Below, one piece after another: positions 9,511-18,109 of a stretch of DNA of 64,000 bases. Position 1 is the stretch's first letter, and each line of letters opens with the position of its first letter. The notes below the pieces were generated by a model. That model was not told where the DNA came from, made no database searches, and was given only the letters and a program-made list of their open reading frames with translations. Where the stretch lies: NCBI GenBank assembly GCA_001874305.1, contig MPCU01000013.1, forward strand, positions 1-64,000. The letters are read 5' to 3'. This DNA comes from Bacteriovorax sp. MedPE-SWde (GTDB taxonomy: Bacteria > Bdellovibrionota > Bacteriovoracia > Bacteriovoracales > Bacteriovoracaceae). Made by a program: the position numbers and the translations under genes.

Positions 9511-10487
9511 GTAAGAATATACTTGTAACAGGTGGCGCAGGATATGTTGGTGCTGAGCTAGTTCCAAAACTTTTAAATGAAGGTCACAAAGTAACAGTAC
9601 TCGATACATTTTGGTACAGTGACGAGAGCTTGTTTAAATCATCAGAAAATTTAAAGCTTATTAAAGGTGATATAAGAGATAAAGAAATCATTACTTCATC
9701 ACTTGTGGATATAACTGACGTGTTTCACCTTGCTTGTATCTCAAATGACCCAAGCTTTGACTTAGATCCTGAATTAGGAAAGAGTATAAATTATGACTGC
9801 TTTGAATATATAGTCAGTGAAGCTAAAAGAATGGGAGTTTCTCGATTTATTTATGCATCCTCATCAAGTGTATATGGCGTAAAAGAAACGCCAAATGTTA
9901 CAGAGGACTTATCCCTTGAGCCTCTTACTGATTACTCTAAGTACAAAGCGCTTTGTGAAACGATATTAAATAAGTATAAATCTGATAACTTCACTGTTGT
10001 ATCAGTTAGACCTGCGACTGTTTGTGGTCCTTCTAGACGACAGCGCCTTGATGTTGTTGTTAATATTCTTACTAACCATGCAATAAATAACGGTAAGATA
10101 AAGATTTTTGGTGGTGAACAAAAGAGGCCCAATATACATATTGAAGATATGTGCCAGGCCTATATTCAATTACTTAATGCTGAAGCTTCAATTATCAATG
10201 GTGAAATCTTTAATGCAGGTGGAGAAAATTTACCTGTAATGAAAATTGCACAGCTTGTATCGGAAGTCACTGGAGTTAAAACTCTAGATATACTACCAAC
10301 TGATGACATACGTTCTTACCATATTTCATCTGAGAAAATTTTCAATGCTATTGGATTTAAAGCACAAAAATCTGTTAAGGATGCAATTGTTGATCTTAAA
10401 AGTTCTTTCGACAATAATTTATTAAAAGACTCCTTGAGCGATCCAAAATACTTTAATGTTAAATTCGTTAAGGACTCATTACTCTAA
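9507..10487 (+). CDS. NAD-dependent epimerase/dehydratase (extended SDR)
   Basis: The 326 residues start with ILVTGGAGYVGAEL, the GxxGxxG dinucleotide site. The catalytic serines are in YASSSSVYG, and the YxxxK pair is in DYSKYK. This is the extended short-chain dehydrogenase family, whose members act on NDP-sugars as 4-epimerases, 4,6-dehydratases or reductases. The start ATG overlaps the previous stop (ATGA). Its partner in the same cluster is the epimerase at 15948-16877. The exact stereochemistry cannot be assigned from sequence. Confidence 0.87.
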   Translation: MSKNILVTGGAGYVGAELVPKLLNEGHKVTVLDTFWYSDESLFKSSENLKLIKGDIRDKEIITSSLVDITDVFHLACISNDPSFDLDPELGKSINYDCFEYIVSEAKRMGVSRFIYASSSSVYGVKETPNVTEDLSLEPLTDYSKYKALCETILNKYKSDNFTVVSVRPATVCGPSRRQRLDVVVNILTNHAINNGKIKIFGGEQKRPNIHIEDMCQAYIQLLNAEASIINGEIFNAGGENLPVMKIAQLVSEVTGVKTLDILPTDDIRSYHISSEKIFNAIGFKAQKSVKDAIVDLKSSFDNNLLKDSLSDPKYFNVKFVKDSLL

Positions 10488-10493
10488 GCTATT

Positions 10494-11915
10494 ATGAAAA
10501 TTGCGATAGATATTGATAACACATTAATAAACTATGAAGGCCTTTTTCTTGAGGCATCAAAAAGAGAAGGCTTAGATCTACCTAATTCCTTTAAAAAGAA
10601 TGACATCAAAGAGTATATAAGAGAGCAAGGGACATCGTGGCCAGAGCAGTGGATAAGAATCCAGGGCCATTGTTATGGAGATTTGATAAAGAATGCCCCC
10701 TACTTTAATAACGCAATTGAATCTATTTCTAAATGGATAGATTTAGGTCATCATATTCAGATAATTTCACATAAAACAGAATTAAGTCTTTGTCAGAACT
10801 ACAATCTTCATACGAGTTGTCTCGAAAGAATGGATGGAGATTTTTCAAATATAATGTTCTTTGACACTCTTAAAGATAAAGTAAATTACGTTAACAAGAA
10901 TAACTTCGACGTTGTCATTGATGACTTAAGTACTGTTTTAAATCTTGTGGATTCGAATATACTAAGGTTACACTTTACTGAAGAAACTCTATCTCAACAT
11001 CTATCATTTTTATCATGGACTAGAGTTGATGAGCTGATATCGGCAATCCCTACAGATATCTTCCCTATTGAAAATATTAAGAAGGTTGGAAAACAAACTT
11101 ATCAACTAACTTCAAAAAAACAAAAATATTTTCTTAAGTTATTCACAGATTTAACTCGATTTCAAAATGAACTCACTCTTTTAGATATATTAGATAAAGA
11201 ACAAATATATCACCCTAGGCCATTAGCTCAGCTAAGTAATGGTTTTATTTATAAAGACACAGAAGCTTTAGTTATCAAAGATTTTAGCGCTAAGTTCTGT
11301 GCTGATTATACAAATACATTAAGAAAGCTAAATACTTCGAAACATAAGTTTAATAGTGCCACACACTGTGTTTCTCATATTTCTCATTATTTATTAAATA
11401 TAGAGAATAGACTCAGCTCTTATAGTGGAGCTTATTTAGAAAAATTCACAAATATTTTTGATCATTTAAAGTCCAAAAAAATCACTGATCAAGATATTAA
11501 AACTATTATCTGCCAGCCAGATATGTTTAAAGATAATTTTGCTTACAAAGACGGTGAATTATATCTCTATGACTTTGAATCATTTGGATCCGATGATCCT
11601 GTCAGAATGATATTCAATGCAATTCATCACAATGGTCACAGTATAACTTTAGATGAGGCAACAAGCCTTTATCTATCAGTACGAGAACTATCGCATAATC
11701 ATGAGCTCTTCAACTACAGGTTCAAAACATTTTTTGATTGTAGTGCACTTGAATGGCTAATTATAATTGCAAACCAAGCAGAGATGTTTAATGACGCAAA
11801 AAAACTCAATTTAGTTCACCAATTAACAGATAAAATGACATATAATTTAAACAATTCTAAAAACATTTGGTCATGGCAAGGTGAGATCTATGACAGAATT
11901 CTCAAAATTATGTAA
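10494..11915 (+). CDS. HAD-like phosphatase domain fused to an APH/choline-kinase-like phosphotransferase domain
   Basis: The 473 residues comprise two domains. The first 170 or so start with AIDIDNTL, the HAD nucleophile motif (D6, D8), and resemble deoxyribonucleotidase-type HADs. From about 190 on there is an aminoglycoside-phosphotransferase-like fold. CQPDMFKDN (D343, N348) stands where APH enzymes have HGDLHxxN, and LYDFESFGSDDP (about 358) is the metal-binding DFE. The usual Brenner-motif histidine is replaced by Gln. A phosphatase and a kinase in one chain could swap phosphate positions on a sugar. It lies in the operon 6 bp after the epimerase gene, and its end overlaps the transketolase gene. 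Confidence 0.72.
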   Translation: MKIAIDIDNTLINYEGLFLEASKREGLDLPNSFKKNDIKEYIREQGTSWPEQWIRIQGHCYGDLIKNAPYFNNAIESISKWIDLGHHIQIISHKTELSLCQNYNLHTSCLERMDGDFSNIMFFDTLKDKVNYVNKNNFDVVIDDLSTVLNLVDSNILRLHFTEETLSQHLSFLSWTRVDELISAIPTDIFPIENIKKVGKQTYQLTSKKQKYFLKLFTDLTRFQNELTLLDILDKEQIYHPRPLAQLSNGFIYKDTEALVIKDFSAKFCADYTNTLRKLNTSKHKFNSATHCVSHISHYLLNIENRLSSYSGAYLEKFTNIFDHLKSKKITDQDIKTIICQPDMFKDNFAYKDGELYLYDFESFGSDDPVRMIFNAIHHNGHSITLDEATSLYLSVRELSHNHELFNYRFKTFFDCSALEWLIIIANQAEMFNDAKKLNLVHQLTDKMTYNLNNSKNIWSWQGEIYDRILKIM

Positions 11916-12690
11916 AGACATTAGATTTGATATCCTAGAGATATTTGAAAAAGGTGGAAGAGGGCATGTTCCTTCAGCATATTCACTTGTTGAAATACTT
12001 GCAACACTATACTTTGATACATTCAAACTGATACCTGAAAACTTTAAGACACAAGATAGACATAGAGTTCTTTTAAGTAAAGGCCACGGTTGTTTGGCCC
12101 TCTATGCAATTTTATATCGACTAAATTTCTATGATAAATCCGAGTTTCATAAATTTTGTAAAGTTGGTGGGATTCTTGGAGGTCATCCAACAAGAGGGAA
12201 AGTGCCAGGAGTAGAAATTTCTGCGGGCTCCCTTGGGCATGGAATGTCTCTTGGTATTGGACAGGCCATTTCATTAAAAAGAAAGGGCCTCGACAAGAAA
12301 GTAGCAGTCATAGTTGGTGACGGTGAATGCAATGAAGGATCGATTTGGGAAGCAGCACTATCTGCTAATAAGAACAATCTCGATAATTTCACTGTTCTCA
12401 TTGACTACAACAAAATTCAATCCTATGGACCTGTGGCAACGGTTTGTCCCCTGGAGCCTTTTCAAGACAAATGGAAGAGTTTTGGATTTGAAACCTACGA
12501 AGTAGATATGATTAACAACCCAAGAGAATTAAAAGCAATATTGGATAAAGAACAAAAGAGTCCGCGTGCGATTATTTGTCATACTAAGAAAGGCCAAGGA
12601 AATAGTATCCTAGAAAGTGATATTACGTGGCATCACAAGAATAAAGTCTCTAAAGAGGATATCGAACTTCTAAAAGGTGCCATGCTATGA
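11890..12690 (+). CDS. Transketolase, N-terminal (TPP-binding) subunit, first pair
   Basis: This is a stand-alone N-terminal half of a split transketolase, 266 residues from the ATG at 11890. An in-frame GTG lies at 11881, but AAGGTGAG sits just before the ATG and fits it better as a ribosome binding site. LSKGHGCLALY and GDGECNEGS (about 142) with the following Asn form the thiamine pyrophosphate and metal site. The start lies inside the 3' end of the HAD fusion gene, and the stop overlaps the C-terminal subunit's ATG. Such two-gene transketolases move two-carbon ketol units and often sit in sugar-biosynthesis clusters. Confidence 0.87.
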   Translation: MTEFSKLCKDIRFDILEIFEKGGRGHVPSAYSLVEILATLYFDTFKLIPENFKTQDRHRVLLSKGHGCLALYAILYRLNFYDKSEFHKFCKVGGILGGHPTRGKVPGVEISAGSLGHGMSLGIGQAISLKRKGLDKKVAVIVGDGECNEGSIWEAALSANKNNLDNFTVLIDYNKIQSYGPVATVCPLEPFQDKWKSFGFETYEVDMINNPRELKAILDKEQKSPRAIICHTKKGQGNSILESDITWHHKNKVSKEDIELLKGAML

Positions 12691-13598
12691 GAAAGACTGG
12701 TCTTAATACGATCTATGAATGTGCAAAGGAAGATAAGAATATTGTCTTCATTGGTTCTGACTTAGGTCCTGGAACATTGGACAATTTTAAAGAAGAGATG
12801 CCTTCACAGTTTTACATGGAGGGTATTTCAGAAGCTCATGTAATAAGTATGGCGGCAGGTATGGCAATGGAAGGAGATAGAGTTTATGTAAATACTATCG
12901 CTTCATTTCTCACTCGTAGAAGTCTTGAACAAGTAGCTTTAGATATATGTGCAGAAAATCTCAATGTGACAATTTATGGCAATGGAGGAGGTCTTGTATA
13001 TGGGCCACTTGGACATAGCCATACAGCAGTTGATGACTTTGCTCTACTTGCAGCACTCCCTAATCTCGTAGTTCTCGCTCCAGCAGATGCCAACGAGATG
13101 AGAGAATTTATAAAGCAAAGTGCGACATATGAGGGACCTATCTATATCCGTTTAGGAAAAGGTGGAGACCCACTGGTAACAGAAAAGAAAGATATTAAAA
13201 TTGGTGAGCCTTTATATTATGAAAAGAATCCTGACTCTAATAACCTCATTATAACAACAGGGATAATGCTCCAAAGAAGTCTCGATATGGCCAAAGAGCT
13301 AGACGTCAATATTCTTCACTACTCAACAGTGAAGCCGTTTAATACGAAATTACTTCTTGAGCATGTTAATAAGAGTACTAATATTGTTGTTATAGAGGAA
13401 CACTTAAAAAATGGTGGAATAGGAACTTCTGTTTGTCAGGAGCTAATTGAAAGTAGTATATCTCCAAAGTCTTTTCATCACTTTCATCTTGGTACAGAGT
13501 ATATTGATCAATATGGTCGACAAGAAGAAATCTTCGAATATCTAGAGCTAACACCAGAGAAAATGATTAATGTATTAAGAGATAAATGGGGCCTGTGA
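12687..13598 (+). CDS. Transketolase, C-terminal subunit, first pair
   Basis: The 303 residues carry the pyrimidine-binding domain, with the catalytic glutamate in GISEAH (E49), and the C-terminal transketolase domain. Canonical enzymes have GIAEQN here, so this pair deviates next to the catalytic Glu. GPLGHSHTAVDDFA is the cofactor-facing loop. Together with the 11890-12690 product it should form an alpha2beta2 enzyme. ATGA overlap with the upstream gene ensures equal synthesis. The 3' end overlaps the convergent RmlC-like gene by 24 bp, and this is the last gene of the plus-strand operon that begins at 6135. Confidence 0.87.
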   Translation: MRKTGLNTIYECAKEDKNIVFIGSDLGPGTLDNFKEEMPSQFYMEGISEAHVISMAAGMAMEGDRVYVNTIASFLTRRSLEQVALDICAENLNVTIYGNGGGLVYGPLGHSHTAVDDFALLAALPNLVVLAPADANEMREFIKQSATYEGPIYIRLGKGGDPLVTEKKDIKIGEPLYYEKNPDSNNLIITTGIMLQRSLDMAKELDVNILHYSTVKPFNTKLLLEHVNKSTNIVVIEEHLKNGGIGTSVCQELIESSISPKSFHHFHLGTEYIDQYGRQEEIFEYLELTPEKMINVLRDKWGL

Positions 13599-14093
13599 GT
13601 CTCGAGTAGAAAGAATCGGCTCCTTTGTAAATGGCCACTCTATTGAGAACTTTGGTTCATCATATTTATATGAAAACTGAGATTCCGGATCATAATTTGT
13701 TGATTGCTTATAATTAAAAATTCCAATATCTGAAATAATATAATGCCCATTAGCAAACCCCGGTGGAATAAGAACCTGATTACAACTCTTGGAGTCCAAT
13801 ATAAATGTTTGGCTCTTTCCAAAGTCAGAGCTTGATTCTCTTGTATCTACTACAGCTAAGAAAAGCTCTCCATAAGAGCAACTAACAAGTTTCCATGTTT
13901 TACTATCTCCATGTAGCCCTCTTAAGACATTTCTATGAGACTTAGAGTAATCATCTTGAATAAATTCGATATCTATTCCCGCTTCCTTATAATTATCTCT
14001 ATTATAAGTTTCGATATAGATACCTCTGTGATCTTCAAATTTCTCAGGAAATACTTCAAGTACACCGTCAAGATTAGTCTTTAAAACTCTCAT
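13575..14093 (-). CDS. dTDP-4-dehydrorhamnose 3,5-epimerase (RmlC) family protein
   Basis: The 172 residues match the family length (about 180). The cupin has the catalytic histidine motif RGLHGD (H61) followed by a substrate-binding Lys, then the barrel strands around LIPPGFANGHY. True RmlC enzymes have RGLHYQ and a Tyr-based acid, so the altered residues after the His make it an RmlC-like sugar epimerase or isomerase, not certainly the rhamnose enzyme. No rmlA, rmlB or rmlD is nearby. A GAGGTAAG ribosome binding site precedes the ATG. It is transcribed alone on the minus strand between the two transketolase pairs. Confidence 0.8.
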   Translation of the reverse strand: MRVLKTNLDGVLEVFPEKFEDHRGIYIETYNRDNYKEAGIDIEFIQDDYSKSHRNVLRGLHGDSKTWKLVSCSYGELFLAVVDTRESSSDFGKSQTFILDSKSCNQVLIPPGFANGHYIISDIGIFNYKQSTNYDPESQFSYKYDEPKFSIEWPFTKEPILSTRDSQAPFIS

Positions 14094-14130
14094 TTAACTT
14101 ACCTCTAAAAGAAAACTGCTCTCCAGTATA

Positions 14131-14176
14131 AGTATTTATTAAAATACTCATAAATACTAATATAACATGTTATAAT
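14131..14176 (+). promoter_or_regulatory. Palindrome-rich promoter of the second transketolase pair
   Basis: AGTATTT at 14131-14137 and AAATACT at 14142-14148 form a hairpin-like inverted repeat. TATAACATGTTATA at 14161-14174 is a perfect 14-base palindrome. A consensus TATAAT at 14171-14176 overlaps it, and the ATG follows at 14210 behind GAGGA. The layout suits a promoter covered by a dimeric regulator. Confidence 0.45.
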
Positions 14177-14209
14177 TTTTTATAAAATCTAGCTTTAATT
14201 GAGGATAAT

Positions 14210-15025
14210 ATGGATATTAAGACTCTTGAAGAAAAGTGCGTCTTTCATAGAAAGAAAGTACTCGAAACATGCCTACGTGCAGAAACTGGCCACGTAACTT
14301 CATCTCTATCATGCATAGAAATACTAATCACTTTATATTACAAAAACTACATTAGACAAAATCCAAATGATCCTAATGACGATGACCGTGACAGGTTCAT
14401 ACTAAGTAAAGCTCAGGCGAGTCCTCTACTCTATGCAATTCTAGCAGATCTTGGTTATTACGACCTTGGAGAGCTTGATAAGTTTGCACAAAAAGATGGA
14501 ATATTTGGAGTTCACCTTCAACATACAGTTCCAGGTGTAGAAAGTACTGCTGGGGCACTTGGACACGGACTTGGACTTGCTGCCGGTATTGCTTTAAGGG
14601 CAAAGATGGATAGAAAGTTATATCTTACCTATACACTCTTAGGTGATGGAGAATTATATGAGGGCTCTATTTGGGAAAGTATGAAATTTGCTTCTCATCA
14701 TAACTTAAATAACCTCGTTGGAATTATTGATAGAAATTATCTTTGTACAACTGATTTTACTGAAAATATAGTTGAACTAGAACCACTAACGGACAAGATT
14801 GAAGCATTCGGTTGGAATTGTATTCGCATTGATGGTCATAATCTTGAAGAACTAGATAAGGCCTTTGCAAACCTAAGATCAAGACCATCTCGAAAGCCAA
14901 CAATGATTATATGTGACACTGTAAAAGGCAAGGGACTTGATGTTATGAGTTTCAAACCACTATGTCACGGGATTCCACCAAAAGGTGAAGATGCAGAAAA
15001 AGCTAAAAAGGAATTAGGTATATGA
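14210..15025 (+). CDS. Transketolase, N-terminal subunit, second pair
   Basis: The 271 residues form the TPP-binding half of a second split transketolase. RDRFILSKAQASPLLYA replaces the usual SKGH, so the conserved His after SKG is missing. GDGELYEGS (about 144) and the Asn in IIDRNYL are retained. It has its own promoter region and a GAGGA ribosome binding site. It ends in an ATGA overlap with the C-terminal subunit. The sequence is clearly diverged from the first pair 2 kb upstream, so a different substrate is likely and a recent duplication is not. Confidence 0.86.
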   Translation: MDIKTLEEKCVFHRKKVLETCLRAETGHVTSSLSCIEILITLYYKNYIRQNPNDPNDDDRDRFILSKAQASPLLYAILADLGYYDLGELDKFAQKDGIFGVHLQHTVPGVESTAGALGHGLGLAAGIALRAKMDRKLYLTYTLLGDGELYEGSIWESMKFASHHNLNNLVGIIDRNYLCTTDFTENIVELEPLTDKIEAFGWNCIRIDGHNLEELDKAFANLRSRPSRKPTMIICDTVKGKGLDVMSFKPLCHGIPPKGEDAEKAKKELGI

Positions 15026-15942
15026 AAACTCAAAGAGATACTTTTTGGGATACATTATTTGAACTCGCAAAAAAAGATAGAGATATAATTGTTATTAGTG
15101 CTGATATGGGTGCTCCATCTCTGGATAAATTTAGAACAGAGCTTCCACATCAATTCATAAATACTGGTATCGCTGAACAAAATACAATTCTTGTTGGATC
15201 TGGATTAGCAAAAGAAGGTAAGAAGGTTTTCGTATATGCGATAGCTTCCTTCTTAACTCTAAACTGTGTGGAAAAAATTAGAGTTCAAAATGCGATGATG
15301 AATATTCCATTAAATATAGTCGGTGTTGGAGCAGGTTTTAGTTATCCTGATTCAGGGCCAACACATCATCTCCTTGAAGATATAGCCGTGATGAGATCTA
15401 TGCCAAATATAGATACTCTAAGCATAACTGATGCGACAATGGCACAAGCTGTTGCTGAAAACTACGGTTCCTACACAAATACAAAGTATATTAGACTCGA
15501 AAGACAACCTCTTGGTGAGATATATAACGAGACAAAGGATATATCATTTGAAGATGGTATGACAGAGATCTTCAAAGGTGAAGATACACTAGTTATAGCT
15601 AATGGTGTTATGCTATTAAAAGCTCATAAACTCATTAAAGAACATAAGCTTAAATGTGGTCTACTCGATATTTACCAAATTCCTATCAATTCGAAGAAAT
15701 TAGTTGAAGTTGCTTCTCAATATAAAAGGATTGTAACGATTGAGGAAACATTTCTTCCTGGTGGATTCGGTTCCGCAGTTCTTGAGTCTCTAAATGATCA
15801 TGAGTTAAGTATACCTGTTAAGAGAATAGGTATACCTATCGAAAAAGGATTCTGCTATGAATATGGTGGAAGAGACGAAATCCTTAAATATTATGGAATC
15901 ACAGAAGAATCAATTTTAGCAGATATTACTAAGGGCCTATAA
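15022..15942 (+). CDS. Transketolase, C-terminal subunit, second pair
   Basis: The 306 residues have the canonical GIAEQN catalytic motif (E52), unlike the first pair's GISEAH. They also have the loop PDSGPTHHLLEDIAVMR, which matches classical transketolase and DXS-like C-terminal halves with their paired histidines. It is coupled to the N-terminal subunit by ATGA. The gene converges on the minus-strand epimerase with only 5 bp between stops. Between the stops, AAGGGCC and GGTCCTT form a small imperfect hairpin without a T-run. Confidence 0.87.
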   Translation: MKTQRDTFWDTLFELAKKDRDIIVISADMGAPSLDKFRTELPHQFINTGIAEQNTILVGSGLAKEGKKVFVYAIASFLTLNCVEKIRVQNAMMNIPLNIVGVGAGFSYPDSGPTHHLLEDIAVMRSMPNIDTLSITDATMAQAVAENYGSYTNTKYIRLERQPLGEIYNETKDISFEDGMTEIFKGEDTLVIANGVMLLKAHKLIKEHKLKCGLLDIYQIPINSKKLVEVASQYKRIVTIEETFLPGGFGSAVLESLNDHELSIPVKRIGIPIEKGFCYEYGGRDEILKYYGITEESILADITKGL

Positions 15943-15947
15943 GGTCC

Positions 15948-16877
15948 TTAGATATTTGTCTCTCTAACGATTGTCATTTGTGAAGCTTTTATCATTTCGC
16001 GAATACCTGAACGTAAATCACGTTTAGCGATAAATCCCCTGTCGGCCAGTTTCTTATTACTTACAATATAGTTTCTCTTATCGGGATCAATCGCATATTC
16101 ATCACAAGAAATATCAACATCGCTATATTCAGATTTGATCATATTTGCTAATTCAAGTTTTGAAATATTTGCTGAATCGAGACCAAGATTAAAGGCCTCC
16201 CCTCTTAGCTTTTCAAAGTTATCTATTATGAATATGAAGCAATCAATAACATCTCTTATATGTATAAAGTTTCTTTTAAAGTGTCCCTCATAAATAACAA
16301 GTTTCTTTTCTTTTACTGCACGGTAGACAAAATCATTTACCATGAGATCAAATCTCGTTCTATATGATGTACCAAAAACTGTTGCTAGTCGAAGAGTAAC
16401 GGCTTTATTAGAAGCGAGTAATACTTCCTCTGCTTCAACCTTAGTTCTTCCATACAAAGATATTGGATCAAGAGGCGTTTCTTCTGTACAAAACTCTTCA
16501 CCAGACTTTGTTCCATAACCGCTATTAGTTGTTGGATAAATTATTCTTTGATTATACTTAACATTTTTTACTAGTGTTTTAATCGATTCTAAATTTACAG
16601 CTTGTGCTTCTTCTGGAAATTTATCACAAAGAGGTGCTCCAACGAGGCAGGCCAAAGGAAAAATTACATCAACGTCATCTAAAGCAGTAATTAAGGTTTT
16701 TTCACATTTCACATCACCATATATGAATTCAAATCGATCATTATAACAGAATTGATCTAGTGAGTTTTGTTTAAATCGTAAGATATCGAGGACACGGACA
16801 TTATGACCATCACTTAATAGTTTATCAATAAGTAGTGAGCCAATATAACCAGCTCCACCAGTAACAAGAATATTCAT
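15948..16877 (-). CDS. NAD-dependent epimerase/dehydratase (extended SDR), in the aro operon
   Basis: The 309 residues start with ILVTGGAGYIGSLL, the NAD site. The catalytic pair is in SLYGRTK (YxxxK), and NFIHIRDV is the usual substrate-domain motif. It is a nucleotide-sugar-type extended SDR and the second in the cluster. It lies 11 bp downstream of aroA on the same strand, so it is probably co-transcribed with aroC-aroB-aroA although its chemistry belongs to the neighbouring sugar cluster. The exact substrate is unknown. Confidence 0.85.
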   Translation of the reverse strand: MNILVTGGAGYIGSLLIDKLLSDGHNVRVLDILRFKQNSLDQFCYNDRFEFIYGDVKCEKTLITALDDVDVIFPLACLVGAPLCDKFPEEAQAVNLESIKTLVKNVKYNQRIIYPTTNSGYGTKSGEEFCTEETPLDPISLYGRTKVEAEEVLLASNKAVTLRLATVFGTSYRTRFDLMVNDFVYRAVKEKKLVIYEGHFKRNFIHIRDVIDCFIFIIDNFEKLRGEAFNLGLDSANISKLELANMIKSEYSDVDISCDEYAIDPDKRNYIVSNKKLADRGFIAKRDLRSGIREMIKASQMTIVRETNI

Positions 16878-16888
16878 TCTTTCTCTCT

Positions 16889-18109
16889 TTATTCCATCTC
16901 TGTAAAGAAGCTCGGAAATGACTTAGCTACACAACTTGAGTTACCAAGGACTCCACCACCATTAAATCTTTGAAACAAATATGCAACCATAACCATTCTA
17001 TGATCCACAGGAGGATCATAATTTACAATGTCCTCGTGAGGATCTCGACCAGTAATCGAAAGCATATCTTTTTCTAAATCATATGAAAAACTAACTCCAA
17101 ATGCTTCTAACATTCTTTGCATTTCAGCTAAACGGTCACATTCTTTATGTTTTAGAACATCTACATTATATAGTTTGGTCGTTCCTCTACTATAACTTGC
17201 TATAAAACAAAGTGTAGGAACAAGGTCTGGACAATCTTTACAGTCTTTTTCAAATCCAGGAATATCATCTCTACCCGCAACAACTAGTCCCTCTTTTGAA
17301 AACTCTAAATCAAGCCCTAGCTCTTCTAGTAAGTAAATCAGTGTACTATCTGCTTGAAAACGATCTATTCCACGACAGTTTTTCACAAGAACTCTTCCCG
17401 AAAAACTGGCCATCGCCAGAGGATAGGATAGAGAACTAAAGTCGACGGGAATATCAAAAACATCTCCATCTTTGAAACTATCAATTATATTAACTGTCAT
17501 TTCCCAATAAGGAGTTGAAGTCGTTAAGTTTACAGGAGTTATATCAACATTTAGTTTTGAAAGACTTAACGCAAGGCCTGTAGCAAATTGTGTTGATCGA
17601 GAACAATCAACATCAACAACATGTCGATTAATTTTATAAGGACCCTTTAATGAAAACCATGTCTTCGAATCTCTAATAACATCAACGCCAAGACTAGTCA
17701 TTACTTCGTCTAGTTCATCCATAGGCCTTTCAATCATCATCTCAGAGGCTTTTAAACTATATCTATTAGAGCCCAAAGCAAGTAAAGGTATAATAAACCT
17801 ATTTGTAGTACCACCGTCACCAGTAACTAGTTCAACCGTATCTTCACATGGAACTTCACACTCTGGAAATGAATTCACAATAGTTATAGAGTCAGCCTCT
17901 TCAACTATTTCAATCCCAACGGCACGTAAGCATTTCTTCATATTAACAACATCTGTAGATTCAGGCATATTGTTTAAAGTTACAGGACTGTCATTAATAG
18001 CTGCGAGTATTAACGCTCTATTAGCAAACGACTTTGATGTCGGAACGACAAGAGTCTTATTTAAAACTGGAGTCCTTTTTGTATTATAAGATAAATTTTC
18101 TGAGCTCAT
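16889..18109 (-). CDS. aroA: 3-phosphoshikimate 1-carboxyvinyltransferase (EPSP synthase)
   Basis: The 406 residues resemble the two-domain EPSP synthase fold. VPTSKSFANRALI contains the N-terminal Lys and Ser that bind shikimate 3-phosphate. TGDGGTTNRF replaces the usual LGNAGTAMR, with the Arg kept. DCPDLVPTLCF carries the catalytic Asp, HKECDRLAEM binds PEP, and DHRMVMV is near the C terminus. The unusual glycine loop makes it a diverged, class II-like member. The start overlaps the end of aroB by 26 bp. It catalyses the sixth step of the shikimate pathway. Confidence 0.9.
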   Translation of the reverse strand: MSSENLSYNTKRTPVLNKTLVVPTSKSFANRALILAAINDSPVTLNNMPESTDVVNMKKCLRAVGIEIVEEADSITIVNSFPECEVPCEDTVELVTGDGGTTNRFIIPLLALGSNRYSLKASEMMIERPMDELDEVMTSLGVDVIRDSKTWFSLKGPYKINRHVVDVDCSRSTQFATGLALSLSKLNVDITPVNLTTSTPYWEMTVNIIDSFKDGDVFDIPVDFSSLSYPLAMASFSGRVLVKNCRGIDRFQADSTLIYLLEELGLDLEFSKEGLVVAGRDDIPGFEKDCKDCPDLVPTLCFIASYSRGTTKLYNVDVLKHKECDRLAEMQRMLEAFGVSFSYDLEKDMLSITGRDPHEDIVNYDPPVDHRMVMVAYLFQRFNGGGVLGNSSCVAKSFPSFFTEME

